From Vitrella brassicaformis (taxonomy: Eukaryota > Sar > Vitrellaceae): 64,000 bases of DNA. The notes beneath the pieces were generated by a model. The model saw only the letters and a list, made by a program, of their open reading frames with translations. It was not told where the DNA came from and did not search any database. This document shows, one piece after another, positions 1 through 10,932 of this stretch; position 1 is the first letter of the stretch; the number at the start of each line of letters is the position of its first letter. A program made the position numbers and the translations under genes. The stretch is taken from positions 97,968 to 161,967 of the forward strand of contig CDMY01000201.1 of assembly GCA_001179505.1 (NCBI GenBank), given 5' to 3'.

Positions 1-186
1 TCGGCCTTTTGGCTAAGATCAAGTGTAGTAACTGTTCTTATCAGTGTGACAGCTGATATTGGTTCATTGAACCATGAATTGTCACAAGAATTCTTTCTCC
101 GGGGAGAGCGGTTGTTCAGGCTTGCCTGTCGCCCTCTCGCGTGTCGCCTCGCCCTTACACTCTACGGCGAGTGTGGCACACCCTTT
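1..186 (+). ncRNA. U2: U2 spliceosomal snRNA (5' end cut by window)
   Basis: U2 snRNA base-pairs with the intron branch site. The first bases match the universally conserved U2 5' domain from about nucleotide 9 onward, so about 8 nt lie outside the window. The branch-point recognition sequence GTGTAGTA is at 23-30. Stem IIa is ATCAG/CTGAT around 40-56, and GGTT/AACC follows at about 61-73. A GAGAGCG...CGCCCTCTC arm and a terminal CTCGCC/GGCGAG stem-loop fit stems III and IV. The base just after the recognition hexamer (31) is A where most U2 RNAs have U. The 3' end is estimated from the last stem and the GTGTGGCACACCC tail. The Sm site is not typical; the AATTCTTT near 108 is my best candidate. 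Confidence 0.92.
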
Positions 187-1623
187 TCTGGGCCTTCGGG
201 CCTAACAATTGCTTCTATCTGACTGATTGCGTAGCCCTCTGGCTGCACATGATAGCCGGTTTGCATTCGCGCAGCTGGTGACAAGGTCTTCATGTGTGTG
301 TGCCGCTTATGCCATGTATTGCTGACTTGCGTTCGCGCAGTCAGGGATGATGGACTCCTTATATGCACCGCAGCTGGCAGCAAATCGCTCCCATCCACAC
401 GCAGTTGATGCGCTCGCAACACACGCTGGCAACACAGAGTCCTCACCTCACATTCCTCCCTGTGTGTCACACCACACCACATCACACCACACCACACACA
501 CACCCAGTCACACAACACACCAACCAGGCGGGCAGAGAGGATATGAGTCAGGCAGGCAGAGAAGAAATGGACCATTCATCCATTCCTGAAGGCACCAGGG
601 AGCATGCGATGAGGCGCGATGCTAATCTGTGAATGACTCTCACGCCCGAGGGCGCCGCTTTCACACGCACAGCGCACATAGGAACCCCCGCCATGCGGTG
701 TCACAGCCAGATGCACGAGCAGACACCTATCTGTGCATCAATCACATCAAAGCATTCTTCCTTCCTTCCCACGCCCGAAGGCGCCACTGATTTCATTCAT
801 CGTGCACGACACACATCCACCACGTACCACACAGCACAGCCACATAGGCACAAGCAGGAGAGGACGGACACAGTGCGTACGCTACGTGCATCCCGGAACC
901 AACCGATCCACTCGCCCGCCCATCCATCCATCCACCACATCCATACAGCACAGCCCCAGCTGATTGTGCTGCACGAGCTGAGTGGACTGCACGAGATAGG
1001 TCCTGCAGCAGGAGGGCCACCACGGCTGGTCGCACGTGTGAGTGAGAAGCCGAGGAGCCGCCAACCGCCCACACGCACACTGACACAGGCACACACACAC
1101 ACACACACACATACACACAAACAGAGAGAGGGAGAGAGAGCCCACGAGACGAGCGAGATGATGACGCCGATTCTCTGGCCGTCCATGAATGCAACTGTGC
1201 TGTGTCGTGTGCAGCGACCATCTATGAGAAGTCTGCAGCGCTGCTGCGTCCCCACAGCGGACAGCCAGGCAGCTGTCTGAGACCGTGGCTGAATCACATA
1301 CTCGGCCGGCCTGAATCAGCCAGACACAGACGGACGGACAGACAGACAGACAGATGGACAACTCCTATCGCGTGTCGTGACACGTGTGTGTGTGTGTGTG
1401 TGCCTCTTTGCCTGTCCGCCTGGCTTCTCGCCGCGTCAGCCGATGAGACTGCGGCACTGCGCGGAGGGGAGCAGAAGGCCACACAAAAGATACAACGACC
1501 TGCACGCGCACAAAAGGGAGGAATATGAAGGCCAAAGACAGGCACGGAGCTGATGGAGGGGTCAAAGATCTGCCACCAGCTGGCGAAGGGCGACGAGTTT
1601 GAGGGCATGCAACGCCTCCTCAG

Positions 1624-1853
1624 CGATCAGCGATGAATGGCTGGATGAAACGAGGGCCGCCTAGCGGGCAGATCATTGCGAGCTGGATCTTTGACCTTCC
1701 TCCTTTTTCTCGCGGAGATCTCGCTGATCTGAGCCTACGGCAGGGCATCCATGCATCCATAGTGACTGTCGTGACGGCAGGAAGCCGAGATCTGCAGCCA
1801 TCGATGAGACACAAACTGAGACGATCCTATAAGCCATCACCGACTGCAGATCT
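1624..1853 (+). repeat. Diverged copy of the 2541-2743 TIR element
   Basis: This copy shares order and sequence with 2541-2743: a GCTGATCTGAGC block, a GTGACTGTCGTGACGGCAG block and GAGATCTGCAGCCATCGATGAGA. Its right end (1832-1853) is the exact reverse complement of the 22-bp left end of the 2541 element. The left boundary near 1624 is uncertain because the terminal repeat there is degraded. Confidence 0.55.
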
Positions 1854-2017
1854 ATTACTGCCTGGCCCGTGCTCCCACACTTTGTTTAAACTTACCTGGC
1901 TGGGCCTCGGGGGCGCTCACGAAGGTCCCTGTGCTGTCGTGGAGCTCCCATTGCATTCGGGGGTACGTGAAGCGGCATGGGGGGGCTATGCTCCTGCCAA
2001 CAGCGGAATTTCTGGCA

Positions 2018-2220
2018 GAGCTGGCTTGCGTTCGCGCAGCCGGCAACGAATGTGTGATCTGCCCGCCAGAGATCTTCATCGGGGTTTTTGTGCGGGAGTC
2101 ATGCCGTGACTGTGCGTCTCTGTTCGAGAATACGCGTCTGTCAGCCGTAGATCTCACGAGAACAGGCCAGCAATTCCGCTATTGGCAGGAGCTGGCTTGC
2201 GTTCGCGCAGCCGGCAACGA
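2018..2220 (+). repeat. Pair of direct repeats 171 bp apart
   Basis: A near-identical unit of about 32 bp, with core CTGGCTTGCGTTCGCGCAG, occurs at 2018-2049 and 2189-2220. The core CTTGCGTTCGCGCAG also occurs at 326-340, with a one-base variant lacking the first C at 261-274. All copies are in the same orientation. No coding potential or known element is recognised. Confidence 0.6.
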
Positions 2221-2540
2221 CAGCGTCAGATCTGAAGGCTTGTGCCTGTCCTTCTCTTGCCTACACACCGTCCATTAGCAAGCTGCCACCGTGGATCTCG
2301 CCACACAATCCATTCAGCGTGATTTTGTGAATGAATCCATGCACGTCATGAAGCGACGCACTACCCTCCTCTCAATGGCAATGCTTTGTTACGCCCAAGG
2401 GCGCAGGGGGGTGCAAAAATTGCGTCAGACGCGTTAACTGGGTCCCACGCACGGCATTCTTTAGTAAAAGGCGAAAGAATGATGCGAATGAGCGGAACAC
2501 CGCGATGGCTGATGATGGAGGGAGAGGGGTAGGCACACAT

Positions 2541-2743
2541 AGATCTGCAGTCGGTGATGGCTGGCGAGATCGATGATTCTCCCTTTTGCCTTTTCCGGCA
2601 GGCATCTTGCTGATCTGAGCATATGTTTGGCCGTCCATGCACCCAAAGTGTCTGTCGTGGCGGCAGAGAGGCGAGATCTGCAGCCATCGATGAGAGACAC
2701 AGTCAGACAGTCGGGTCAGTCAGCCATCACCGAACGCAGATCT
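2541..2743. mobile_element. Short non-coding terminal-inverted-repeat element (MITE-like)
   Basis: The first 22 bp (2541-2562, starting AGATCTGCAG) and last 22 bp (2722-2743, ending GCAGATCT) are inverted repeats matching at 20 of 22 positions. The 203-bp element has no open frame of interest. A diverged relative lies 0.7 kb upstream (1624-1853). No clear target-site duplication is visible, so transposition is inferred only from the inverted ends and the second copy. It could instead be a duplicated structured non-coding sequence. Confidence 0.5.
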
Positions 2744-3629
2744 GTGTTGACCTGCCTTCTGTTGCCGACAGGTGGCCATCCCTGCGCTGGGGCGTTAGCG
2801 TGGCATATGACGCTTTGCGGATGCGCGCTGATTGCTAGTTGAAAACTACTCCAGTTCCGGTGGTTCCTGCCGAAAGGTATGGTTCCCAATTTTTGAAACG
2901 ATCGGCCCTCAGGGGCTAACAGAGTCGATTCACTGTGTCATGTTCCACCACGTCATGCGGGGCCACGCAGAGAGTCAGTGACGCGCGGAGGCCCTCAGGG
3001 GCTAGCAGTCCGTCTGCACGTCAGGTGTTCACGACACAGACATTAACGTGCAGCGCCTGTCAGGTGGCAGACGCTCGTGTATGCCAAACATCCATTCACG
3101 CAGCCCAAATCTATGTTGGCCACACCCGTCCGGTCTCATGCGCACGCACACATTCGTCTGCATGGAGCAGCCCTGCTGCACACTCCGGCCGCCCGCCCAC
3201 CCATCTATTGAACTATTCACAAAACGCCCCACACGCTCTCCAGCCTCCCTCGCAGCATCACCAGCTCTCCAGCAGATGCATCGTATACATGAGCTGGTTG
3301 GTCACCAGGGATCACTCTCACGTGCCGGCCGCGGCGCAGTTCCACACAGGCGGCTGCTCCTCAACGCACACACAATATTGACTGACACAGCTGTCTTTCG
3401 ACTGGCTGCCTCATTCTTGTGGCGTACCTTCTGTCCTTCATTCATTCAGCCAGCCAGCCCTCAGCAGCTCCACAAACCGACCCTCCAGCAAAGCGGATAA
3501 ATCAGCTCAGCACCACAGCGGCGGCGATTCCAGAAGAGCAGCTCAGTCCAGTCAGTCCAGTCAGTCCAGAGCACGGCACGGCACGGCACGCACACGTCAA
3601 TACCTACCTACTTCTGCCTGTCTGCTTAC

Positions 3630-5351
3630 CCCATACGAGCAGCTTCGCCTTGCCCTCGCCATCCGCAGCAAGAGCCGCACTGAATGTGCTCCCAGCAGAC
3701 ACACAACACTGCAAACACGCACACGGTGTTGTGTTGTGGACACCGTGTGTAGAGTCAGCGCACCTACCACACTGTTTGGCAGCCCGCTGACACGCTCGGG
3801 TCCCTTGGCCACACTGAAGGGAGCACCAGAGGATGCTGCTGCTGCCGGTGCGACGGCCGGGTGGTCAGCTGCTGCGGCAGATGCGCGATGGTCGGGAAGC
3901 TGGAAGGGCGGGAGTTTGTGCTGCATGTCTGGCACGTCTGGCAGTGGTTGGGGGTAGGGCAGGTTGGGGAGGGTGCCAAACGTGTAGACGTCACCTGCAC
4001 GGCACGGCACGGCCACGCAAGGACAAGAAAGAATCCAATGTATTTGTGTGTCTATCTGTCAGCAGTCTCTGTTTGTATTGCATGCAACGCCTACCGGTGT
4101 TAGTGAGAGCGATGGAGTGACAGAGGCCGCACGACACCTGACGAACCTTGGTGCTCGCAAAGGCGCCCACACTCTGACACATCACATGCACACACGGGAG
4201 ACGAACAAGTGGCGAGCCGCTATGCTATCTCTACCTTACCTGTGGCAGCTCTTTCTCTGACGTGTGGCCGAGACCCAGCTGGCCTTGAAGATTCAGACCC
4301 CTGCTTAACGCACTCTCACACACATTCCATTCATGGGTGAGTTCAGGTGAAATGGTATGGTGCTGTGCTGACCAGGCAAGAATGCGGCCCCGATCGGTGA
4401 CAGCCAGGGTGTGGGCAGACCGAGATGCAACGCTGGACAGACCCTCGCCGCCCAACAGAGGCAGCTGCACCGCTCTGGGCTGCACGACGACCTCATTCTT
4501 GCCCTCAGCACAGTCCCTCTCGCTGCGCCACAGACCCAGCTGGCCCTGCTTGTTCAGACCTGCACTCATCCGAAAACACATCAATCAATGTATGTGTAGG
4601 CAGAGAGATAGACCAAACACATTTCCACTTCATTACCGCAGGCCATCAGCACTGTGGGTGTGCCGCCTGTCGGCCCCTCCGCGACGAGGAAGAATGACGC
4701 CGACCGTGCCGCCGCGACGCCCTTGACCGTGCAGCCTTCATGTCTTGTGGCTGTGATGGGCTGCAGGGACTCGACTGGCCGAGTGTTGCCTTGACCCACC
4801 TGCACAAACACAACACAACACGGGGAAGAGCGATGGATGCCAATTAGGTATTTGGATGTCTGCATGGCATGCATCGTGCATTACCTCGCCGTACTGATTG
4901 CGGCCCTGAACACACGACAGCAGACAAGCCAACCATTGGATGAAGAAGAGGCCTGCCTCCCGGTGTCCCGGTGTCCTCCATTCTTTCTGTTGCTCACCCA
5001 TCCAAATGCCCTCCCTCTCTCCGTGAACAGCACCACATGCTCCTCACCGCACGCAATGCCACAGATGGCGTCACCAGACGCCCCCAGCTCAGCGCCAAGC
5101 CTCAGATAAGCCCTCCTCCGCTGCGCGGCAACATCAGCATCCTCTTTGGCCGCATCGGCATCGAATAGCGCCACCCCATACTTGTCTGCCAGCGCTACGT
5201 TGGCCTCACAGACGCCGAAATGCAGCCAGTTAGGTCTGGTGTCAGCCCTATGAGGTATTTGTGATAGATCTACCCATTCCCAATCGGGCTGGCGGGAGAG
5301 GGAGGCACCCTGGACCGCAGGAAGCTTGTAGCCATGGACAGCGAGTGCCAT
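3630..5351 (-). CDS. RCC1-repeat (chromosome condensation regulator-like) protein, 3' end unresolved
   Basis: This is a beta-propeller protein of the RCC1 family; members act as Ran guanine exchange factors or as protein-interaction scaffolds. Exons read on the minus strand: 5351-4998, 4905-4885, 4799-4637, 4559-4373, 4300-4240, 4173-4095, 3994-3768, 3708-3630. They give about 390 residues in one phase. Several exons begin or end inside RCC1 signatures: RGRAFGW-GRNQYGE, ILAWGLNLQGQLGLG, CHSIALTNTGDVYTFG and FSAALAADGEGKAKLLVWG. Exon 2 is a 21-nt microexon. The last exon ends with a GTAAGC donor at 3629; two candidate acceptors lie between 3330 and 3400, so the stop codon is unknown. The start codon is 117 bp from the divergent CBM20 gene. 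Ran exchange activity cannot be inferred from repeats alone. Confidence 0.85.
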
Positions 5352-5363
5352 AGATCTGAAATT

Positions 5364-5374
5364 CTAAGCTCGCA
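5364..5374 (-). promoter_or_regulatory. TGCGAGCTTAG promoter motif (RCC1/CBM20 divergent promoter)
   Basis: This is a perfect 11-of-11 copy on the minus strand, 13 bp upstream of the RCC1 start codon and 95 bp from the proposed CBM20 start. It belongs to the family of sites described in the findings. Confidence 0.5.
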
Positions 5375-5468
5375 TGTTCGGGCCTCCGCGAAACCGCTCT
5401 CTCCCTCGCCAGTCGCCGCCCATGGGCAGGGCGTTTTGAGTAATAATGTGACAAAGCCGCCATTCGGC

Positions 5469-8400
5469 ATGGTACGGTTTTGCAGCCCGGTCACGTTTGC
5501 ATCGGCATGGCCCTTGATTCTGCTTTTGTGCAGGTGCTGGTCAAGTTCTACTGCAACGTGAACTGGACGCAGCACGGCCAATGGGTGGGCTGGCTACAGG
5601 AGACCACATTGATCAGATCCACTGCAGGATAGGATGATGTGATGACTTGGCTGCATTCCATCCATGTTTGCCCCTGCCTGTGGTCGGTTTTTTTTTTTCC
5701 CCCTCCAGCCGCATGTGGTAGGCTCGTCGGGTGCGCTGGGCGAGTGGAATGCCCGCGGCGCACTGCCGCTGTTCGCAGAGGGCACCTTCCCATGGTTCAC
5801 GGGCCAGGTATGTACAGAGCCCAGCCAGCAAAAGGCGAAGCCAAGGAGACCACGGGATCTGCTGCATCCATCATGGCATGGTGTCACCCCTTTCTGTCAG
5901 GTGACGGTGCAGCGTGGGACCCATGAGTGGAAGGTAACGGCAGAGCAGACCGCAGAGACGCCACATGGGGGCAATGACACCAGTGACCTGATCTCTTTAA
6001 GTGTTTGGTGGCTCTGTGTTCTGTGGTTGTGGCGTGTGTGCAGTTGATAGTCAAGGAGCGTGACGGCGGAGTGGTGTGGGAGGGCGGTACCAACCGGCTG
6101 CTCGAGATCGAGACCTACTGCCCGTTCCCCTCGTCCGCGCACGACCCCCTTACGCCCCCGCCCAACGTGCTGTCCACCACACCCACCCCCAACGGCATAG
6201 TCTTCATGCAGGTCCACTGGGGCCAGCCGTCGCCGCGCATCCTCCTCCACATCCCCGCCACCAACCCCATGTCGGCCTCCTCGCCGCAGCAGTCCATCGC
6301 ACGCGCGCCGTCGCTGCCCCTGCCACACACACAGGTGACGTGACTGACGTGTGTGCAGAGAGAGATAAAGTTGGGCGCTCTCATCGATGCTCTGCCCGCC
6401 AAATGCAATCGATGCAGGCAATTTCGCGGTATGATAGTGGGCGCCGTTCTCCGCCGTCTGCGTTGGCCGCTCCCCCTGTGGCAGTGACTGAGACCCTCCC
6501 AGCCCCGCCCAAGCAGCAGCCACAGCAGCACCAGCAGCACCAGCAACACCAGCAGCAGGCCAGAGAGCAAGACACCAACAGCACCATACCTGAGGTGCCA
6601 TTCCAGGCGCTGACCGACCCAGACAGCAACACCATCAACAGCAGCACCAAGCCGGTTGTGGCGATGGCGGTGGTGGCCACCAGTGGGTCGTCATCATCTC
6701 GTCAGCATGCGGGGAGCCAGGCTGTGGTGGCGAAGCTGGACAAGGGCGTCCAGGGGCAGGGGGGCGGTGCCTGTGGTGGGGGTGACGGTGGGCGTAAGGA
6801 GGAGATAGATGGGGTGCGGCTGCAGCTGGATAGACTGGCTGACCAGATGGGCACCATGGTACGAGAGAGGGAGGGAGGGGGGCGATAGATAGCGACGCGC
6901 ATTGTGTGTGGTGTTGGTGTTGGTGTGGTGTCTGTCTGTCTGTCTGTCTGCAGACGTGTTTGTATGAGTCGCTGCTGTTGGAGACCAAGCAGCTGGTAAG
7001 CAGGATGGATGCATCCGATGTTACACACATATGGATGACGACCAATGGACGGACGAACGGGTGTCTGCAGAGCTCTCGTGTAGACGAGTTGACCGCCGCT
7101 GAGGCGGCAACCTTGGAAGCCGCAAATACCGCAGTCAAGAGGTCACAATGAGACAAACATTCAACACGTGATGACGAACACACCACGCCGAACGTCTCAT
7201 TGTTTGTGTCTTTCTTATCCATCAGGGAGTTTCCCCCGGCACCGTTCGCCATGCCGCCCTTCCCCTTCTACGCCCACCCATACGCAGCCCCCTACGCCCC
7301 ATACCTTTACACACACCCCCACCCTCAACCGCACCTAACAAACGCCCCACCACAGCCGATCTACGAGGAACTCCGCACACTGCTGACCCGGCAGCAGCAG
7401 CAGCAGCAGCAGCAGCCACAGCCACAGCAGACGGAGCCCCACCCTTACACAGCCAACAGAGCCATGGAGGGGCAGACATTGCTAGCAGAGGAGGGGCAGG
7501 AGGAGCACGGGCAGCACAGCGAGCCGGCGAGACGCATGAATCTCTTCCGTCACCATCAGGAGTCGGCAGCCGCGCTCGAGACATTCCACCTCACCCGCGC
7601 CAAGCAGACCAGTGCAGTGCCGTCCAAGGTGCCCGCGCCCTTTCTCATCAAGCAGGAGGACATCTCACCGTCCCTCTCGCCCCCCGCCGTGCCCACGGAG
7701 ACCTCGCCCAGCTGCCAGCTGCAGGGCCTGTCGCCGCCCGTGGTGCCCACCACCACAACAAACGATACACGCAAGGACACCATCCACGTGAACGTCTCAC
7801 CCCCACTCCCGATCCCGGTGCCAGTGGGTGGTGCTGGTGCTCCCGGTGGTGGTGGCGGGGTCAAGGGCAAGAGGGGCGGGCCTGTGTTGGGTACTAGTGG
7901 TGGTGTGGTGAAGGAGGCCGGGCTGCCGCGGTTTGGGATAGGGGGCGATCGCGATGAGGGGCCGGTGGTGGGAGGAGGGGCAGAGAGAGGCAAGGGGGAG
8001 GCAAAGTTGGAAGACGGAGGAGGGTATGTAGATGTCAAGGATAGGGAGAATTTCCGCCGTCGGTGGCAGGTGGACCCCGTCAGCGCCGGCAGCAAGGGCA
8101 AACTCTCAGGTGACACACATACACACACATAATACTGCCGTCCATCCATGTGGATTGCTCCTGATTGCTCCTCCCCCAGGCCCGACTCTCTCACTGTCGC
8201 CCCCGTTCCTGACCTACAATGTGTCCGCCAAGGCCCCCACGGCCATCGAACCGAAAGAACCCAAAGGCCCCGCACCAGCCCCCCTGCGACCGCCCAAGCA
8301 GGCCCTCTCCCCGCCCTCCCTGCCATCGCCCCTCTCACACAACGTCACTGTCCCGCCCGTCACGCCCACCAAGACGGCCGTCAGCAAAAACCCCAGCAAC

Positions 8401-8795
8401 CTGCGACACGCCAAAGGAGCACCCAAGAAACCTGCCTTCAATGCACTGGTGGTTGAGAAGGGGCGAGACGCCAGTGGCAGCGGCAGTGGCAGTGGCAGCA
8501 ACGAGTCGGAGCGTCGGCTTGGTTCGCGGTTGGTGGTGGCCAAGGCGGCGGCGGCGGCTGCTGCTGCTGGTGGTGTGGGTGGTGTGGGTGAGTTGCCTGT
8601 GACGGGAGGGAGTGGTGGGTCGACGGGCAGCCTTAGCGGTGTGGCGGTGTACGATTTGGAGGACAACGACGCCAAGAGTGAGATCAACATGGACGGACGG
8701 GGCGGCGAGGACGATGCCGACATCGACCTCAGAGGATGGTACATCCCCCCTACCGTCAAGACAGAACGAGACACCCACCGAGACCGACACACGAG

Positions 8796-8828
<33 letters not shown>

Positions 8829-9107
8829 TGTGGTTGTCCACCATCCATCAGGGATATCGAGCTGATCCCCGGTGCCACCCCGCGACCCTTCGGCAGCCAG
8901 GACCTAGAGGTAGACGGAGATGGCATTGGGGGTGGCGATGGTGATGGTGCCGAGGATGGTGAGGACGGCTACGGCACGTATGAGAGACACGATAGCACCT
9001 CGCGGCACATGGAGGGCCACCAGGGCAGCCTCAGCCGCCTGCAAAGCCGACTGATGCGGGACCCATTCACCGTCGGCAAGATGAACCAGTCTTACGAAGT
9101 CATGTGA
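5469..9107 (+). CDS. CBM20 starch-binding domain protein with long disordered tail
   Basis: The N-terminal ~90 residues form a family 20 carbohydrate-binding module, which binds starch or glycogen. Visible signatures are VKFYCNVNWTQHGQ, VVGSSGALGEWNARGALPL, HEWKLIVKERDGGVVWEGG and TNRLLEIE. Exons: 5469-5489, 5534-5584, 5709-5807, 5901-5933, 6044-6334, 6418-6858, 6954-6995, 7071-7141, 7226-8109, 8180-8738, 8852-9107 (915 residues, phase consistent). After the module come Gln, Pro, Ala and Gly-rich segments with a short predicted helix near EEIDGVRLQLDRLADQ. No catalytic domain is visible, so a scaffold or regulator at starch granules is inferred. The 44-bp first intron is unusually short and the same frame is open back to 5334, so the start is uncertain. 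AATAAA follows at 9317. Confidence 0.85.
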
Positions 9108-10932
9108 ACGGGACGGGAGAGAGAGAGAGAGGGAAACAGGTAGGGAGACGTAGATAGGTATGGGTGTGGGTATGGGAGAGTGTGGGCTGGGAGAGGGGGC
9201 GGGGTTGGAATGGATGGATGGATTTCTTGTGCATTGGTGCGTTTGGGTGGACGAATGAATGGACAGCGTGCGAATGGATGGATGGATGGATGGACCGTGT
9301 GGCTAGGTTTCAACTCAATAAATATGTCGGTAAACGGGATTTGTGTGAGAGATTCCCACGCGCAGAAGGAAGCACAAAAAGCATTGACAGCCAACACTTA
9401 CGTCACGTACGCATTGCATTCATTGTCGAGTGAGTCGGTGGTCTGTACACACACACAGAGAGAGAGGGACATCGAATGAATCGATATGGCATGCACGCAG
9501 GCAGGCAGGCAGTCGGACACACAGGCAGTTAAGGAGGGAGGGAGGGAGACAGTCGGACAGACAGACATGGAGGGAGGAGGTGAGAGGGTCCGGTCCGCAC
9601 ACAGCGAAAGCAAAAAATGCTGAACACACAAACGAAGGAACGAAACAGTCGGAAACACTGCTGGTAGGTAAGCAGGGATAAATACGCAAAACTGCATCCA
9701 TTCCATCCAAGAAGTAAGTGTATGTATGTTATGTGTGGCCATCTCTCTCTCCCTCTCTCCCCTGTAAGCTACAACCGGTCACCTCGCCCATCCGATCCGT
9801 CCATCCACTCCTTCCTTCATGGTGGTCTGGTCTCCACACACATTTGTGTCGTTCATCATGCCATCCATGCGTTCGTTCAAAGACAACGCGCACAGCACAC
9901 GGACACTCTCACTCACTCACTGCACATAAATAAAGCCGAAGGGCGGGCACACAGACACACACACACAGCACGAACACACCAGGCACAGCCAACACAGATG
10001 GGGGGCAGCCAACGAGCCAAGCCAAGCCACCCTGTCAGAGGATCTGCCCGAGTGTCCTCGTCAGCCGCACGTCCGCCACGCCGGCCATGCCGCGAACACA
10101 CTCACGCAATCAATGCCCCATCCCTCCCCTCCCCTCCTTGCCTGCCTGCCTACTGCAATGTGACCCCCCCCCNNNNNNNNNNNNNNNNNNNNNNNNNNNN
10201 NNNNNNNNNNNNNNNNNNNNNNNNNNNNNNNNNNNNNNNNNNNNNNNNNNNNNNNNNNNNNNNNNNNNNNNNNNNNNNNNNNNNNNNNNNNNNNNNNNNN
10301 NNNNNNNNNNNNNNNNNNNNNNNNNNNNNNNNNNNNNNNNNNNNNNNNNNNNNNNNNNNNNNNNNNNNNNNNNNNNNNNNNNNNNNNNNNNNNNNNNNNN
10401 NNNNNNNNNNNNNNNNNNNNNNNNNNNNNNNNNNNNNNNNNNNNNNNNNNNNNNNNNNNNNNNNNNNNNNNNCCCCCCCCCCCCCCCCCCCCCCCACACA
10501 CACACTCACTCAGACAGACAGACAGACAGGGAGAGAGGGGACGTGTGTGTGTGTCAGCTCAACCAGCTCAACCAGTTCAATCAACAACCTGTACTGTCAT
10601 TATGTGTATGTGTGTGTGGTGGGTGCATGTTTGTTAAACGCCCCCCATCCCATCTCCCTCCCTCGCCTGTCTGGCTGGCTGTCACCTGTTGGCTGCACTG
10701 CAACGCACCACTCACTACCCACACCCATCTCACCTGGCTCACAAACACAGCTGGCGGCCGGCCACAGAAAGAAAAAAGACAACGGGCCGACCGGTCTGTC
10801 TATGTCGCACCACCCACACACACGTGGGCAGGCGGAGAGGAACGAAAGCACGCAAAGAGGGAAAAGTGTGCGAGCTGAGCGTGGGTGAGAGAGTGGGTGT
10901 GGGTGTGGGTGTGGGGTGTTGTGGGCTGTTGC
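9108..10932. other. Tail-to-tail intergenic region with sequence gap
   Basis: This lies between the 3' ends of the CBM20 and PP2A-B56 genes. It holds AATAAA at 9317, GATG and AGGC/GGGA microsatellite runs, TG/CA tracts and the assembly gap. No gene is supported. Confidence 0.7.
10173..10472. other. Assembly gap, 300 N
   Basis: Exactly 300 N, flanked by poly-C on both sides (about 9 C before and 23 C after). Sequencing probably failed in a C homopolymer, so the true length is unknown. Confidence 0.98.

Larger units (their letters stand above)
187..3629. other. Non-coding stretch between U2 and the RCC1 gene
   Basis: I see no convincing spliced gene here. Open frames are short, overlap on both strands and are driven by CA/TG repeats. 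The stretch holds (CA)n runs near 480-510 and 1088-1120, a TIR element and a related copy, four copies of CTTGCGTTCGCGCAG-like sequence, and several GC palindromes, annotated separately. The unresolved last exon of the RCC1 gene probably lies in 3290-3630. Confidence 0.6.

Noticed and set aside
162-1608. Many overlapping open frames on both strands left of 1.6 kb
   Set aside because: Translations are rich in His/Thr or Cys/Val from CA/TG repeats, have no partner exons, and occur on both strands at once.
6335-6360. Intron of the CBM20 gene ending at 6358 or 6360
   Set aside because: It would be only 24-26 bp, too short to splice. The acceptor at 6417 gives 83 bp and the same frame.
10869-10879. 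TGCGAGCTGAG match to the promoter motif
   Set aside because: It lies downstream of the PP2A-B56 stop codon in a tail-to-tail region, so it is treated as a chance match.
10087-10888. Open frames crossing the N gap
   Set aside because: They are produced by the gap and poly-C runs; there is no coding evidence on either side.
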